In this document: positions 11,095-20,960 of the stretch, one piece after another
Numbering within the stretch: the stretch's first letter is position 1
Layout: each line of letters opens with the position of its first letter
DNA from: Mesostigma viride
Lineage: Eukaryota > Streptophyta > Mesostigmatophyceae > Mesostigmatales > Mesostigmataceae
Direction: 5' to 3'
NCBI GenBank assembly: GCA_009746045.1
Contig: RPFO01001781.1
Coordinates: 1-64,000, forward strand
DNA: 64,000 nt
Notes under the pieces: model-generated
What the model saw: only the letters and a program-made list of their open reading frames with translations
Database searches by the model: none
What the model was told of the DNA's origin: nothing
Program-made: the position numbers and the translations under genes

Positions 11095-11719
11095 TGTTAC
11101 GGCGCGTAACAAACTGTGTTATTACGGCCGTAAATAGAGGCCTCACGTTCTTGGTAGCCTCAGCTACTCCGAAACAATCCGTGGTTACGGCTGTTGTCGT
11201 TCCTACGTTTACGTGCGGTTAGGACCCTTTTGACTGGTTGTTACCTGGTCCAGTGACATATCAATTGTTCAGTATTGTGGGCCGGTGCAGTCGCGCCGCG
11301 CTGCGTACTTTAGGGCCTGGACCGTTGGCACTCTGTGTGGTCTGGACCAGCGCCGCCCCACGTGGCATTAGAGTGCGTAGATCTAACCTACCTGTGATCG
11401 TACGGGCGAGGGCCATGTTTGGCCCGAGCACGCACGAGTCTGTCGGCCAATTTAGGTGTTGCAGTTTCCTTGTGTTCACAGTTCGACCTTTGATATGGCT
11501 TGTTATAGCTAGTCGAACCATGGATGTACGTTATTGCCAGTAATGTCTAAGTAAATGTGTCAATTGCTTAGTATGGAAACAATTATCGGAAAGCATTAGA
11601 GTCGGGAGTTCAACGATCTTTCAAAATGCAGAACAGGGTTCCTTCTTCTACCGGGTTAGTTAGTCTAGGACAGGTTAGATCCTGGGGTCGAGGTAGAGTA
11701 GAAGAACCGGGTCGTAACA
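11095..11719 (+). repeat. Gyp1 3' LTR (complete, 625 bp)
   Basis: Begins TGTTACGGCGCGTAACA and ends CGTAACA, giving TGTTAC...GTAACA inverted ends. It matches the 5' LTR over 599 bases with about six substitutions. It is followed by TATAG, the target-site duplication seen at both ends of the intact copy (36693-36697 and 56105-56109). Confidence 0.9.
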
Positions 11720-12448
11720 TATAGATTCCGATCTAGAAAGTGTCCAGGCCCGGACAAAGAAGCAGGCTGCCGGCAGAATATTCTTGTTGACCAGTTCCAG
11801 GCTGACAAGTCCAGTGCGCGCCGTCATGGCGCCTTTTGTAACTGCCGCGGTTTCTTGGCCACCCCTCCACAACTGTCCAGCGCGCCCGTAGTCTGCCGCG
11901 GCTTCTTGGGGCAGTTTCTTGGGGCCACCTCCCGCCCCGCCACCCCCGCCCTTCCACCAACGATTTTCGCCGCTGATTTAAATTAATCCGACGGTGAAAC
12001 CGGCTTCGACCAAAATATTTAAATTAATCCGACGGTGAAACCGGCTTTGACCAAAATATCTAAATTAATCCAACGGCGACCGGTAAGCAGCCAAAAGTAT
12101 TTAAATAATATTTTATTTATATTTGTCCGACCTGTGAAATTTTTGCCGACGACGGAGGGGAGGGAACGACCAAAATAATTTGGCTTGATGTCACCCCTCC
12201 TCTGACGACGGAGGGGAGTGAACGACCAAATTTGGCTTGATGTCCCCCCTCCTCTGACGGACTTCTATAAAGCAATCGACAGCTCTCGACCTCTCGTCAA
12301 GCCCGATCCAGCTGCAGCAACAAGTCGCCCGAAGTCCATTTTCCCGGCCAGATTGTCAGAAGTATCGATACACCTGCCCAGGAAGAAGTAAATAGTTTGA
12401 TCAAAGTATCTACATTTGTGGCAGAAATTAGATACTGACTAGACTAGA
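11720..12448 (+). other. Spacer between Gyp1 and Cop3 with short tandem repeats
   Basis: No gene seen. It contains about three copies of a ~41 base motif (TAAATTAATCCGACGGTGAA) at 11978-12075 and two of a ~55 base motif (GACGACGGAGGGGAG) at 12149-12255, followed by a TATA-like CTATAAAG near 12266. The block resembles a promoter or a non-coding element, but nothing shows transcription. It starts with the TATAG target site of Gyp1. Confidence 0.5.
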
Positions 12449-12782
12449 TGTTGTGGAGTTGTACGGAATGAGTTTTCCGTCAAGGAATAATTAGTCCTTG
12501 TGTTAGCTGGTTTGCTACTTGGACAATTTTGTTGTGATTGGTCATAACTTGTGTAGACCACGTGGTGGACACGCAGTGAACACACGTGGCGTGTGGCATG
12601 CACACTCTGCTAGTGTCCGCTAGCTCGTCATTTGTATATAATGACGTGACCATTTTCATTCGGGCTCTCTCACTATCTCGCACTGCTTCCAGCAGCTGGT
12701 TCTCTGGCCGAGGCCAACATTTTCGAGGATGAGCAACTTTGCCGTATGATATTATAAGGAATAAACTTTTATTATTCTGACA
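12449..12782 (+). repeat. Cop3 5' LTR (334 bp)
   Basis: Starts TGTTGTGGAGTTGTACGG and ends TTATTCTGACA directly before a TGGTAT PBS, the textbook copia boundary. A TATA box (GTATATAATGACG, near 12636) and AATAAA-like GGAATAAAC near 12768 suggest U3, R and U5. The end is fixed by the PBS; the start by the TG and usual length. No 3' partner is in the window. Confidence 0.82.
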
Positions 12783-12793
12783 TGGTATCGGAT
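12783..12793 (+). promoter_or_regulatory. Cop3 primer-binding site (TGGTATCGGAT)
   Basis: TGGTATCGGAT follows the LTR end with no gap. It resembles the TGGTATCAGAGC site for initiator tRNA-Met common in plant copia elements but differs after eight bases. Confidence 0.7.
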
Positions 12794-13069
12794 TTATCAT
12801 ACGCATCCGGTTCGCGGTCTTTCTACCTGCGTTAAAACCGTTTCGGTGCGCACCTGGCCGGTGCTGCTCCACTGTTGCCACTGGATATTTTGGCAAATTT
12901 CGCCTTTTTTGGTACGTTTTGCCTCGGTCGTAGCGCCTACCAGCCTCGACTATCGAAGACCTGCGTTCGGTTCCCGGCAGGAACCGGATTTACTTTTTAC
13001 TCTATTGGCTACGCGGGTGTTGCCAGCCTTTTTTGAGGCGATCTTGGGGGTCGACGCAGACTTGCATTT

Positions 13070-14449
13070 ATGGCAACCACCAGATCTGCTACGGCAGCCG
13101 CCGCTGCTGCCGCCGCTGCCGCTGTCACAGCCAACAACGCATATGAGGAGGAGCTGGCCGCTTCTCTCGCTTCTGCTACCCGCGACCTAGGCGCTCATGC
13201 TATGTTGCCCCCGGGTGAGGCGGGTACGGGTCCGCCCGGCGCTCGGCTGGCCGCCGGCCCGGGCTTTGCGTCGTATGACGAGTGTAAAGCTCTTTTGCGC
13301 GATGTTCGGTCGGTTCCTGCCTTTGATGGCAGGGACCATCTCCACTTTCCATCCTTTTTGGATCATTTTACTGCGCACGTCGACCTGTTTCCCGGGCTCC
13401 TTGATGTACTCGAGGGCCGTCGGCATGACGAGCCGCTCGACCGCCTGTTGTACGTGGCTCTGCTGGGCCGCCTGGCGGGAGACGCCAAGGAGCGCGTGCG
13501 CCTCCTGGCCCCGGAGCAGCACCGCGGGAGCGCCGCCATGGCGGATTTAGTCGAGCGCTACCGCGATTCAAAGGTCACCGAGTTGTTGCGGTTGTCCCTC
13601 CGCAAGCAGCTGTCGCAACTTGCACAGGCTTCCCGCGAGGGTGTCGACCCGTACCTTACCCGGTCGGAGCTCCTCTACGCACGGGACCAAGTCGCCCATG
13701 TAGACCTCCCTTTGGAGGTCTTCTTGGCCAGCGTATTGAGTGGCCTTCGTGCCGAGTACCGGGCGCTAGTGGTAGCTCTGCGCCTGGGGGCGGAAACGAC
13801 CATTGCTGGTCTCCGTCACCGCCTCCTAGAGGTGGAGGACCTCCTCACCGGCGGCTACCTCGCGCCCGACGCCCCGGCCTCTGGCCAGGCCTTTCACACC
13901 TCCGGCCGGGGGCGCGGTCTGGGGCGGGCGGGCGGCCGCGGTGGCCGCGGCAACGGCGACGGCAATTACGGCACCGGCCCGGGCCACAGCAACGGCAATG
14001 CCGCCAACACTGGGAGGGGCCGTGGGGGGCGCGGGGGGCGCGCTGGCCCTCACTCTGGTGATCGAGGTGGTGGCAGTGGGGGGGGGGCAATGGGCGGGGC
14101 CGCGGGCCCCCTTGCCCGGTCTGTGATAAGCCGGGTCATACCGTCAACACGTGTTGGACGAAGTACCCTGCCCAGCGTCCCTCCCACGTCCGTGACGGCA
14201 ACTCCGCGCACGCTAACCACACCGCGGCAGATACTCCTCCGCCTCCTCCGGTGGATCCGACGTACGCCTATGCCACTGGCGCTGGCTACGGGTCCTCTCC
14301 TCTTGGCCGGCCGATCCAGCATCTGCGCCCTGGAGGGGGCCTCCAGGCGTGTGCCACAGAGGCCCTGGCGTCTCGCTGCCCAGCTGCCGCATCGCCGACA
14401 GCTCCTGCGCAGGAATGGGTCATTGACAGCGGCGCGAGTCGCCACATGA
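13070..14449 (+). CDS. Cop3 Gag
   Basis: Capsid-forming Gag of a copia element. ATG at 13070 in context TTTATGG. An Ala-rich N-terminus (poly-Ala near residues 8-18) is followed by a helical capsid region (about 70-260) with FDGRDHLHFPSFLDHF and LRKQLSQLAQ, then a Gly/Arg box (about 275-345). The real frame leaves this ORF at a G10 run (14078-14087): reading one base back continues the Gly/Arg box and gives the CCHC knuckle in the pol frame. Residues after about 340 here are therefore out of frame. One missing G is the simplest cause; -1 slippage is possible. The copy at 57455 has an extra one-G deletion near 58296. Confidence 0.75.
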   Translation: MATTRSATAAAAAAAAAAVTANNAYEEELAASLASATRDLGAHAMLPPGEAGTGPPGARLAAGPGFASYDECKALLRDVRSVPAFDGRDHLHFPSFLDHFTAHVDLFPGLLDVLEGRRHDEPLDRLLYVALLGRLAGDAKERVRLLAPEQHRGSAAMADLVERYRDSKVTELLRLSLRKQLSQLAQASREGVDPYLTRSELLYARDQVAHVDLPLEVFLASVLSGLRAEYRALVVALRLGAETTIAGLRHRLLEVEDLLTGGYLAPDAPASGQAFHTSGRGRGLGRAGGRGGRGNGDGNYGTGPGHSNGNAANTGRGRGGRGGRAGPHSGDRGGGSGGGAMGGAAGPLARSVISRVIPSTRVGRSTLPSVPPTSVTATPRTLTTPRQILLRLLRWIRRTPMPLALATGPLLLAGRSSICALEGASRRVPQRPWRLAAQLPHRRQLLRRNGSLTAARVAT

Positions 14450-15831
14450 CGCCCCATCTCGAGGACTTTGGCCCCGGTCTGTCACATGAGGCGCAGCTGC
14501 CCATTACTGGCTCAGGTGGCAACATGACGGCTCACGGCTGGGGGGCTGTGAACCTGAGGCTGGGATCCCACGTGATCCCGCTGTATGACTCCCTTTACGT
14601 CCCGGCCCTTCACGCGCGATTGCTGTCCGTTCATGGGTTACTGGCTGCCGGACATCATGTGGATTTTGCGGCCTGCAGCATTACTTTCCAGGAGCACGGT
14701 CGTGCTGTCAGCTTCCCACTAGAAGCAAGGGACGGCTTCTACCTCCTATGCGCCCCGGCTGACTACGTCCTGGCGACGAAGGTCCAGGCTGAAGAGGAGA
14801 TGAAGTGGCATCTCCGCCTGGGTCATGTAAGCCGCAACCGCATCGCCCGCCTGCAAGCCATCCCGGACTCCGGCATGTCTGTGCCGGCGGGCCCTGCGGC
14901 GCCCCTCTGCCCTGCCTGCCCGGCTGGGCACATGCGCCGCTGCAGCTTCCCGCCAAGCGACCGGCCCCGTGAAACCGTGCCGCGTCGTCACTTGCACTGC
15001 GATCTGTTCGGGCCTATGCGGACGCCTGCTCACGGCAACATGCGGTACGTCCTCGGCCTAACGGACGAGGCCACCCGGTTTCGTTGGACCTACCTTTTGC
15101 CCACCAAGGACGCAGCCCCCGCCAGCTTGCGCACTTTCCTTGCCCGGGAGGTCAAGCCTTTCCGCCAGGGCGACATCACACTGCGTTCGGATAACGACAG
15201 TGTCTTTCAAGGCGGTCCCTGGCGCAATGTCTGTGCCGAGTTCAGCGTCCACCAGGAATTTTCCTCGCCCCACGTTCCCCAGCAGAACGGTGTCGCTGAG
15301 CGTTCGTGGGGCGTTACGGCCAGCATGGCCATCAGCCTGCTCGCCCATGCCGGGCTCGCCAAGGAGTTCTCGCGTTTGAGGGGGTTCGCGTTTGAGTGCG
15401 CGACATTCCTCCTGAACCGGATGCCTTGTGTCAGCAACGCAGACTCGGCGACGCCCTACTACCTGCTGAATGGCCGTCACGCTTGCCTGACGCACTTGCG
15501 CATATTTGGCTGCCACGCGCACGTCCTCGTGGAGGAGGCCCAAGAGAAGCTGTCTCCCCGCACGGAGTTAGCTGTCTTTGTGGGCTACCACCTGGAGTCT
15601 CCGGGCTACCGCTTCTGGCTGCCCGACCAGCGGAAGGTGATCGTCCGCAAGCACGCGTGGTTTGACGACTCAGCAGTGGCGGTCTCGGCCATGGCCGGCC
15701 CGGCAGTACCTTCCGGTGGCTCCTTACGACACGCCGGGGCCTTGGCCCCCCGTAGCCCGTTTTTTGGCTGCGGATGTCTTTCCGGAGGAGCTGCTTGTTA
15801 CATCCCGATCCGGATGGTGCGAAAGATCTAA
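14062..15831 (+). CDS. Cop3 Pol: zinc knuckle, protease and integrase (RT missing)
   Basis: Open in frame 1 from 14062; no true start, as it should be joined to Gag at G10. Seen in order: CCHC knuckle CPVCDKPGHTVNTC (14113-14154); aspartic protease WVIDSGASRHM (catalytic Asp 14425); GAG-pre-integrase WHLRLGHVSRNRIARL with CPACPAGH; and the integrase DDE core with Asp at 15001 (HCDLFGPM), Asp at 15190 (LRSDNDSVFQ) and Glu at 15298 (QQNGVAERSWG). The last two are exactly 35 residues apart, as in D,D(35)E integrases. The C-terminal integrase region (LSPRTELAVFVGYHL) is present. It ends at 15831 with a foreign tail, before any RT. Confidence 0.85.
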   Translation, partial: SRWWQWGGGNGRGRGPPCPVCDKPGHTVNTCWTKYPAQRPSHVRDGNSAHANHTAADTPPPPPVDPTYAYATGAGYGSSPLGRPIQHLRPGGGLQACATEALASRCPAAASPTAPAQEWVIDSGASRHMTPHLEDFGPGLSHEAQLPITGSGGNMTAHGWGAVNLRLGSHVIPLYDSLYVPALHARLLSVHGLLAAGHHVDFAACSITFQEHGRAVSFPLEARDGFYLLCAPADYVLATKVQAEEEMKWHLRLGHVSRNRIARLQAIPDSGMSVPAGPAAPLCPACPAGHMRRCSFPPSDRPRETVPRRHLHCDLFGPMRTPAHGNMRYVLGLTDEATRFRWTYLLPTKDAAPASLRTFLAREVKPFRQGDITLRSDNDSVFQGGPWRNVCAEFSVHQEFSSPHVPQQNGVAERSWGVTASMAISLLAHAGLAKEFSRLRGFAFECATFLLNRMPCVSNADSATPYYLLNGRHACLTHLRIFGCHAHVLVEEAQEKLSPRTELAVFVGYHLESPGYRFWLPDQRKVIVRKHAWFDDSAVAVSAMAGPAVPSGGSLRHAGALAPRSPFFGCGCLSGGAACYIPIRMVRKI

Positions 15832-16186
15832 TCTAGTATAAGGTGCAGTTTAATAAGCCGGCATAGCCGCGCATCCGCGTACCGCGATAGCAAGCAAAGA
15901 TCGCAGTAAATTGACTAACTGAGCAGCGGTTTATCCTCAGCTAGGCCTTATAGCATGATTAATTAATCTAGCTATATAACACGGCATGTCATGAGGCAAA
16001 TGGCATCCGGATTAGTGCCCCTTGGTCTAGAGAGTCGTCAACACTCGTTTCATTAATCATCAAACCAAAGAGAGAGAGTCCATCGTCCTCAGACCAATTT
16101 CACCTAGCTGCGCTACCAAGCTAGCAAGTTGGTGTGCAGGCGCGCCGACATGCGCGCCGATCTTCCAGATACTGCCGTCAAGCCCC
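15832..16186 (+). other. Unassigned sequence between Cop3 and a gypsy remnant
   Basis: AT-rich, no coding signal. It may include the outer part of the minus-strand LTR next to it. Nothing else recognised. Confidence 0.4.
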
Positions 16187-16461
16187 AATAGGTTCTGTAT
16201 GACGTCTAGGGCCGGCCCGGCCCCTAGAAGATCTCGTACTTCTGGCTAGGCCCAAAATAACTGGTCCGAAACACACAAAGTACCAAATAAACACACAAAG
16301 TCCCGAACTTAGGACATATTCCCAAATAAGTCCCGAATTGAGTCCTATCGTCCGGCGGACTATGAAAGCGAGCTATCGAAAGTCCCAAACGAATAACAAA
16401 TGACTTTCGACTTATTTATTGAAGGCATTGTTACGCCCATACAAAGGTCTGGGCCGTAACA
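16187..16461 (-). repeat. Probable LTR of a minus-strand gypsy-like remnant
   Basis: Read on the minus strand, a purine-rich tract (GGGGAAGGGAGGAG) abuts TGTTACGGCCCAGACC, a PPT-to-LTR junction like that of Gyp1. The LTR would run leftwards from 16461. The end at 16187 (GACGTCATACA) is only a guess based on an ACA end. No second LTR was found. Confidence 0.4.
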
Positions 16462-16792
16462 CTCCTCCCTTCCCCAGGGGACGATAGCTATATCGTCCAG
16501 GCTTGGGGCGCACGCAACAAGACAATTAAACAAACAAACAAACAAGAAAAAAAGAAGCTCTTGCAAGCAAAACAAGCAACACACAAAAGCGACAATTGCC
16601 CAGGCTGGGCAGTCAGCTATAGAGAACAATAGTACAAAATCGGCCATGGGGATACTATGTCCCAACCCCTGTTCGCCAGCGGGTTAGTAAAGCCAATTCT
16701 CCCCGGCGTTGCCACACAAGGACAATTCCTTGATAACCGATGGGATGCTGTCGCCATCCCGTTGCAAGCCATCCATGAGGAGGTCGCGACCC

Positions 16793-17740
16793 TCACATTC
16801 CTCCAATGCTGGGGCCCACCCCTCCCGACCGCGCCTTCCGTTGACGATACTCGTGGAGTACCTGGCGACCCCGCTCACCAATTTCCTCGAGGATCTTCCC
16901 GGGGTTAGCGAGGTGATCCGCATTGTATGCTAGCTGGTATTCGTTCACGTTGGTGCGCGTTTGAGCGAGGTCTACCCACGTCCCGGTGAACCAGTACGAC
17001 ATGAATGCGGCCAGGTATTGCGGGTGCGTGAACATGATTGTGCCCGCGTTCCAATCAATAACCCCACATCCATGCTCCGCAAAGAAACCTCCCGCCATGG
17101 TCAACACTACGACGCGCACCTGGAGAGCGTTGAAGCGAAAGCCCGGAGCCCTCACAAAGTTGGGCACAACCCAGTCGAGGAATGCCTCTCCCTCGCACGG
17201 AGCATACTTGGGACAGTCAACCTTTCGAGGTTTACCATCTACCATGTATTTTGGCAGCTCCCGCTTGGGGCCGTAACGCGTACCAGAACCTTCTGGCGTC
17301 GATTCTAGGCAGTCCTGGGGTCGCGGGGCCGCCCTCCCTGGGTGCAAGTCGAAGCAGACTAGCTCGCGCATGGAGCCTCGCTCCACATACGCATGAGTTC
17401 CTGCCTCAAAGTGCAGCGGTTGCGATCGATGATAGTCCGCGCTGTCGACGGCCACGAACGGCGATGGTGGGAGTTCAATGTAGACAGGAACACCCCGAAA
17501 CTCGCGTAAGGGGCGTACTCGTTGTGGGCCGGGAAACGCGCTGACGTAAGCGCCCACCGTCCATGGCGCCGGTCGAGCCACCGCCTGTACGATCAAAGAC
17601 ACCTGCGCGGGAGATATAAAGCCCACCGCTGGTATCGGGCCACGCCTCTCTGGTATATGGGCGCGGGACGTCTCCACGCGGGCCACCCGCTCGGAGTAAG
17701 TTCGAGCTTCTCGGCGCGGACTCTGGGAATCCGCGGACAC
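16793..17740 (-). CDS. Gag-like protein of a minus-strand retroelement remnant (tentative)
   Basis: A 315-residue frame that is actually open back to a TGA near 17810 without an ATG; the first codon used here is GTG, so the start is unknown. The C-terminal half has the pattern of retrotransposon Gag: a Trp-rich helix (FMSYWFTGTW) followed by TRTNVNEYQLAYNADHL, which fits the Q-x-x-S/N-V-x-E-Y-x-x-x-F/Y-x-x-L core. The N-terminal half is Arg/Pro-rich and unrecognised. No zinc knuckle follows; the stop at 16793 is about 330 bases from the probable PPT, so pol has been deleted. It might instead be a host gene exon. Confidence 0.4.
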   Translation of the reverse strand: MSADSQSPRREARTYSERVARVETSRAHIPERRGPIPAVGFISPAQVSLIVQAVARPAPWTVGAYVSAFPGPQRVRPLREFRGVPVYIELPPSPFVAVDSADYHRSQPLHFEAGTHAYVERGSMRELVCFDLHPGRAAPRPQDCLESTPEGSGTRYGPKRELPKYMVDGKPRKVDCPKYAPCEGEAFLDWVVPNFVRAPGFRFNALQVRVVVLTMAGGFFAEHGCGVIDWNAGTIMFTHPQYLAAFMSYWFTGTWVDLAQTRTNVNEYQLAYNADHLANPGKILEEIGERGRQVLHEYRQRKARSGGVGPSIGGM

Positions 17741-17952
17741 CTCGTTCGTACATGCGCGACGTCTAACTTCTACTGGGCATCCGGTTCCACTTGGGGCCGT
17801 TTCTGGTTGTGCTCAATAACCTCGGAACCGAGCTTGGTCAGGTCGGTCGAGCCGCCCGTTCGCCGGGTCGGTCCCGTCCCGACAAGAACCGTCATTCCCC
17901 CGTTCCCTGGGTCCGAATGGTTCGCACGTACGCGCGCGACTAGGAACTCGCT

Positions 17953-18290
17953 ACTGAGAAAACTGAGATTTCCTGAGATTTCCTGAGATTTCCTGAGAAA
18001 AAAACTGAGATTTCCTGAGATTTCCTGAGATGTCCTGAGATTTCCTGAGATTTCCTGAGATTTTCCTGAGATTTCCTGAGATTTCCTGAGAAAGTGACCT
18101 GAGATTTCCTGAGATTGGCCTGAGAAAATTGGCTTTTTCTCAGGAAATCTCAGGAAATCTCAGGGCTAAGTGGAAACTGAGATTTTACGTGGACACTGAG
18201 ATTTTTTTTTCTCAGGCTGAAAATCTCAGGGCATTTTCTCAGGCGCTTAAAATCTCAGGGCATTTTCTCAGGCATGCCATTGCCAGAATT
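17953..18290 (+). repeat. CTGAGATTTCC tandem array with inverted second half
   Basis: From 17966 the unit TCCTGAGATT repeats about a dozen times, then switches at about 18130 to its reverse complement (AATCTCAGGA), so the block can fold into a long hairpin. The same array, inverted, is at 63730-64000. It lies at the outer end of both F arms. Confidence 0.85.
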
Positions 18291-18754
18291 AAATGTGTAT
18301 TCTAACAAGCATAACACCATCATGCAATAAATCCAACAATTCATTAATGAATTAAATACGTTATTAGCACATCTTGTGGTATTAGGCGTGGCATTCATGG
18401 CATCACGCTGTTTGATGGTAATGAACTTATGTTTCATTGTGGCATTCTGTGACTCATCATTTCAATACCATCAAAATATAAAACATCGACTCAAAACTGC
18501 TCTCATCCTATTTCTGGATTGCTAGCTGATGGCTCATGGCCATATAACAGCTGGCATGCCAGAGCCCAGCAACGGTGGTTTCACTCAATATTGATGTGTA
18601 CGTCTTCTCGTCGAGCTTGTATGCTCCACGATCTGCATCAAGTCATCCCCCAAAGAAAGAAAGCATACAGAAAGCAAGGAGTTAAATTTACAAACATGAT
18701 AATAATGCCATATGCAACATGATATTCCAAGAATGATATAGAAGGCGGGCATGC

Positions 18755-19062
18755 TGCCATGCATTGCGTGACTTTGTGCAGGCGTGCAGCTAGGTGTGCG
18801 TGCGTGGGCGAGTGCGTGCAGTTGTGCATGAGTGCGTTTGTGCAGGCGTGCCTTGGCGGGTGGGTTGATGGCTGTGTGCAGGCGTGCGTGCGTGAGTGGG
18901 TGCGTGAGAGTGTGCAGCTATGTGTGCGTGTGCGTGCACTTGTGCATGTGCGCGTTTGTGCAGGCGTGCCTTGGTGGGTGGGTTGATGGCTGCGTGCAGG
19001 CGTGCGTGCGAGGGTAGGTGCGTGGGAGTGTGCAGCTAGGTGTGCGTGCGTGCAGTCGGTGG
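18755..19062 (+). repeat. TG/GC-rich minisatellite in F-L
   Basis: Imperfect tandem copies (~130-170 bases) of a G/T-rich sequence containing GTGCAGGCGTGC and GGGTGGGTTGATGGCTG. The complement is at about 62900-63235. Long frames across it are a result of low complexity. Confidence 0.7.
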
Positions 19063-19173
19063 GCTTGGTGAAGTCTCCGGGGTGTCGCTGTGGACATGGG
19101 TGGGGCACTGGACTCGTGGGTGATACCGTTGTGGGAGGTGAATTGGGTGGGTACTCGTGGTCCTGGGTATTGT

Positions 19174-19176
<3 letters not shown>

Positions 19177-19207
<31 letters not shown>

Positions 19208-19231
19208 GGACTATTGGGCCCCCCCCCCCCC
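19177..19231 (+). repeat. (GT)n microsatellite and poly-C run
   Basis: About 15 GT units at 19177-19207, then a short linker and a run of about 13 C at 19219-19231. The matching (AC)n and G run is at about 62733-62790. Confidence 0.9.
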
Positions 19232-20927
19232 TTTGGCGGGGGTCATGGGGGACATTGTTATGGGTTGATTATGTAGTAGTTGTGAGTCGCAGTTGTAGGT
19301 AGCTCGTGCGTAGGTCACAGGTTCGTGTGAGGGTTGGGGATGCTTGGGTTGCGTGGGTGGCTTGGGTATGGTACGTAGGCGGGCTTGCCGGTGGTCGGTG
19401 CAGCAGTGTCAGTTATGGTTGAGTGGACAGCTGATTGGTTGCCCCGGAGGCCGGGGTGGATGGTTATGCTTCACGTGGATGGTGGGGTGGAGTCATCGTA
19501 TGTTGGGGCAGCGGGGGGCGGGGTGGGCGGGGTGCAGTGGTGTAGGGGAACCTCGTTGTGGGGCGGTAGGTTTGTTTAGTAGGTGGTTTGTTATGTTGGT
19601 GTGGAAGGTGGTGTATGTAATACGGAAGGGTGGTAGTCAGATAGGTTGGTTTGGGGGGACTCAAGGTGGATGGTCGGGTGGGTCATCGGATGGTTTGGGG
19701 GAGGAGGGCGGTGTTAAGGTGTTGTGGGGGACCTCAGCGTGGGGGCGAGAGTAGTCCGTAGTCAGGTGGGGATGGATAACGGCATGTGGATGTCTGTGAC
19801 GTATATTTGTGGGTGGGGCGGGTATGGAACAGGCAGGGGAGTGGGGCGAGTGGGAGTTAGCGGGGTGGAGGGTGCTGGCATTGTGGCGGGATGGTTGGAG
19901 GCACACGGACACACGTAATGGCAAGAGTAACTGCATGCATAGCAACATTGGACCAGCTGTTCCTAGAACATCTGCAACCCTCAGCATGCAACAACCAACA
20001 GCAACTGACAACTGCCGACAGTGACAACGTTAGCAAGATGTGACGCCAAGTCCACTGGAGACCCCGATGTAATTTCAGGTGGTTCCCAGTCCTGCCGTGT
20101 ACTTCACTTAATTCGGGGCCGCACACTTCGTTTGGTGCAGCAAGGGCTCGTGGCCGGTATGGTGGTAGCCGGTAGGCTTGATTGCCATGGATATCCGGCG
20201 TGGCGGAGGGGCCGCAGGGAGCGAGGCACCATGGAGGAGGCGATGGAGCGATTGAAGAAATGTAGGCAGTAGCCCGGTGCCCAGCAGCAGCGGAAGTGGA
20301 AATATTGCTTGACGCGGTGCGTGCGGTGGGATGGGTAGGCACTGCCTGCCATCACCCGGACATTTCCTGTTACGGCACAGCCCGCAGTCGGCCATATTGG
20401 AGCAGACGGGCCTTGCTGCGAATCGAGGGCGTGATATTGCACGGGAAAAATCATGCCGAGAGTCTCAGGGCGTCTCGCATGGCGACAGCTGCAGCGTGAG
20501 GGCCGACAAGCTCGAGATGCAGGTCTCGTCGGTACATGTGGGCCACTGGTGAGGTCGCCAATGTGATGGAGCCCTCTCCATCGTGCCAGTCGGACATCAC
20601 TCAACAGCCAACAACGATCTTTTGTGCGACCAGCAGCCTCCGAATTCCCCAAGTCCGGACTCCGGACGCAGCGCCCCTCTCCAACGGACTGCACGCGGAA
20701 ATTTGAAATTCAGCCCGAAGGGCACGCGCCGCGCCAGAGCTGGCACAGGAAGTGGACGTTGCACGTGAATTGGAGAACCGTGACAAAGACCAAGGCGATA
20801 ACGGCAGGTACGCAGCCTTGGCAGCGCCATAATTTTACTTGGACACCATGCGCGGTGCTGTAGGCAGCCATATATATATCATTCACAGTGACTCGATGTA
20901 AAGTCGGGTGGTGTAATAGCGACATCA

Positions 20928-20960
20928 CCGGGCCCGCTACGTTTTTTGTAGCGGGCCCGG
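20928..20960 (+). other. Perfect GC hairpin with T-rich loop in F-L
   Basis: CCGGGCCCGCTAC and its complement GTAGCGGGCCCGG flank a GTTTTTT-type loop. The mirror copy at 60921-60956 keeps the stem, with one base altered, while its loop length differs (an eight-A run instead of T6). A stem conserved despite loop change may reflect folding, or just recent duplication. Confidence 0.7.

Larger units (their letters stand above)
3061..11719 (+). mobile_element. Gyp1 copy 1: degenerate Ty3/gypsy-like LTR retrotransposon
   Basis: 8.66 kb element bounded by direct LTRs (3061-3659 partial, 11095-11719 complete). It has a PBS at 3661, a PPT at 11085-11094, and between them remnants in the order gag-like, gag-like (duplicated), aspartic protease, integrase H2C2 finger, then extra frames. 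No reverse transcriptase motif was found. Protease before integrase with a gap between them fits the Ty3 order, with RT and RNase H lost. All frames are broken, yet the LTRs differ at only about six of 599 aligned bases by eye. That suggests recent movement by borrowed enzymes. Confidence 0.75.
2569..14937 (+). repeat. Segmental duplication, copy 1 (~12.37 kb)
   Basis: Colinear, nearly identical copy of 46950-59321 (offset about 44381-44391). It contains the 3' part of a Cop2 LTR, all of Gyp1 except the first 26-31 bases of its 5' LTR, the spacer, and Cop3 up to the middle of its pol. Differences seen are single bases and many 1-6 base indels (for example near 5039, 5757, 6013, 8040, 8626, 9199, 10373). 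Both edges fall inside mobile elements. Being a same-strand duplicate 44 kb away, it could be a true duplication, ectopic recombination between elements, or an assembly effect. Confidence 0.9.
12449..15831 (+). mobile_element. Cop3 copy 1: Ty1/copia element, 3' half missing
   Basis: LTR (12449-12782), PBS (12783), gag, CCHC knuckle, protease, GAG-pre-integrase and integrase are present in the classical copia order. The RT and RNase H segment and the 3' LTR are absent: coding stops at 15831 and unrelated sequence follows. Gag and pol frames are separated by a G10 run. Without RT it is not autonomous. Confidence 0.88.

Noticed and set aside
18638-19108. 156-residue His/Thr-rich minus-strand frame
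   Set aside because: Low-complexity translation of the TG-rich minisatellite; the mirror region at 62861-63199 is broken differently.
20928-20960. Rho-independent terminator (GC hairpin plus T run)
   Set aside because: The T run is the loop, not the tail, and there is no bacterial gene context.
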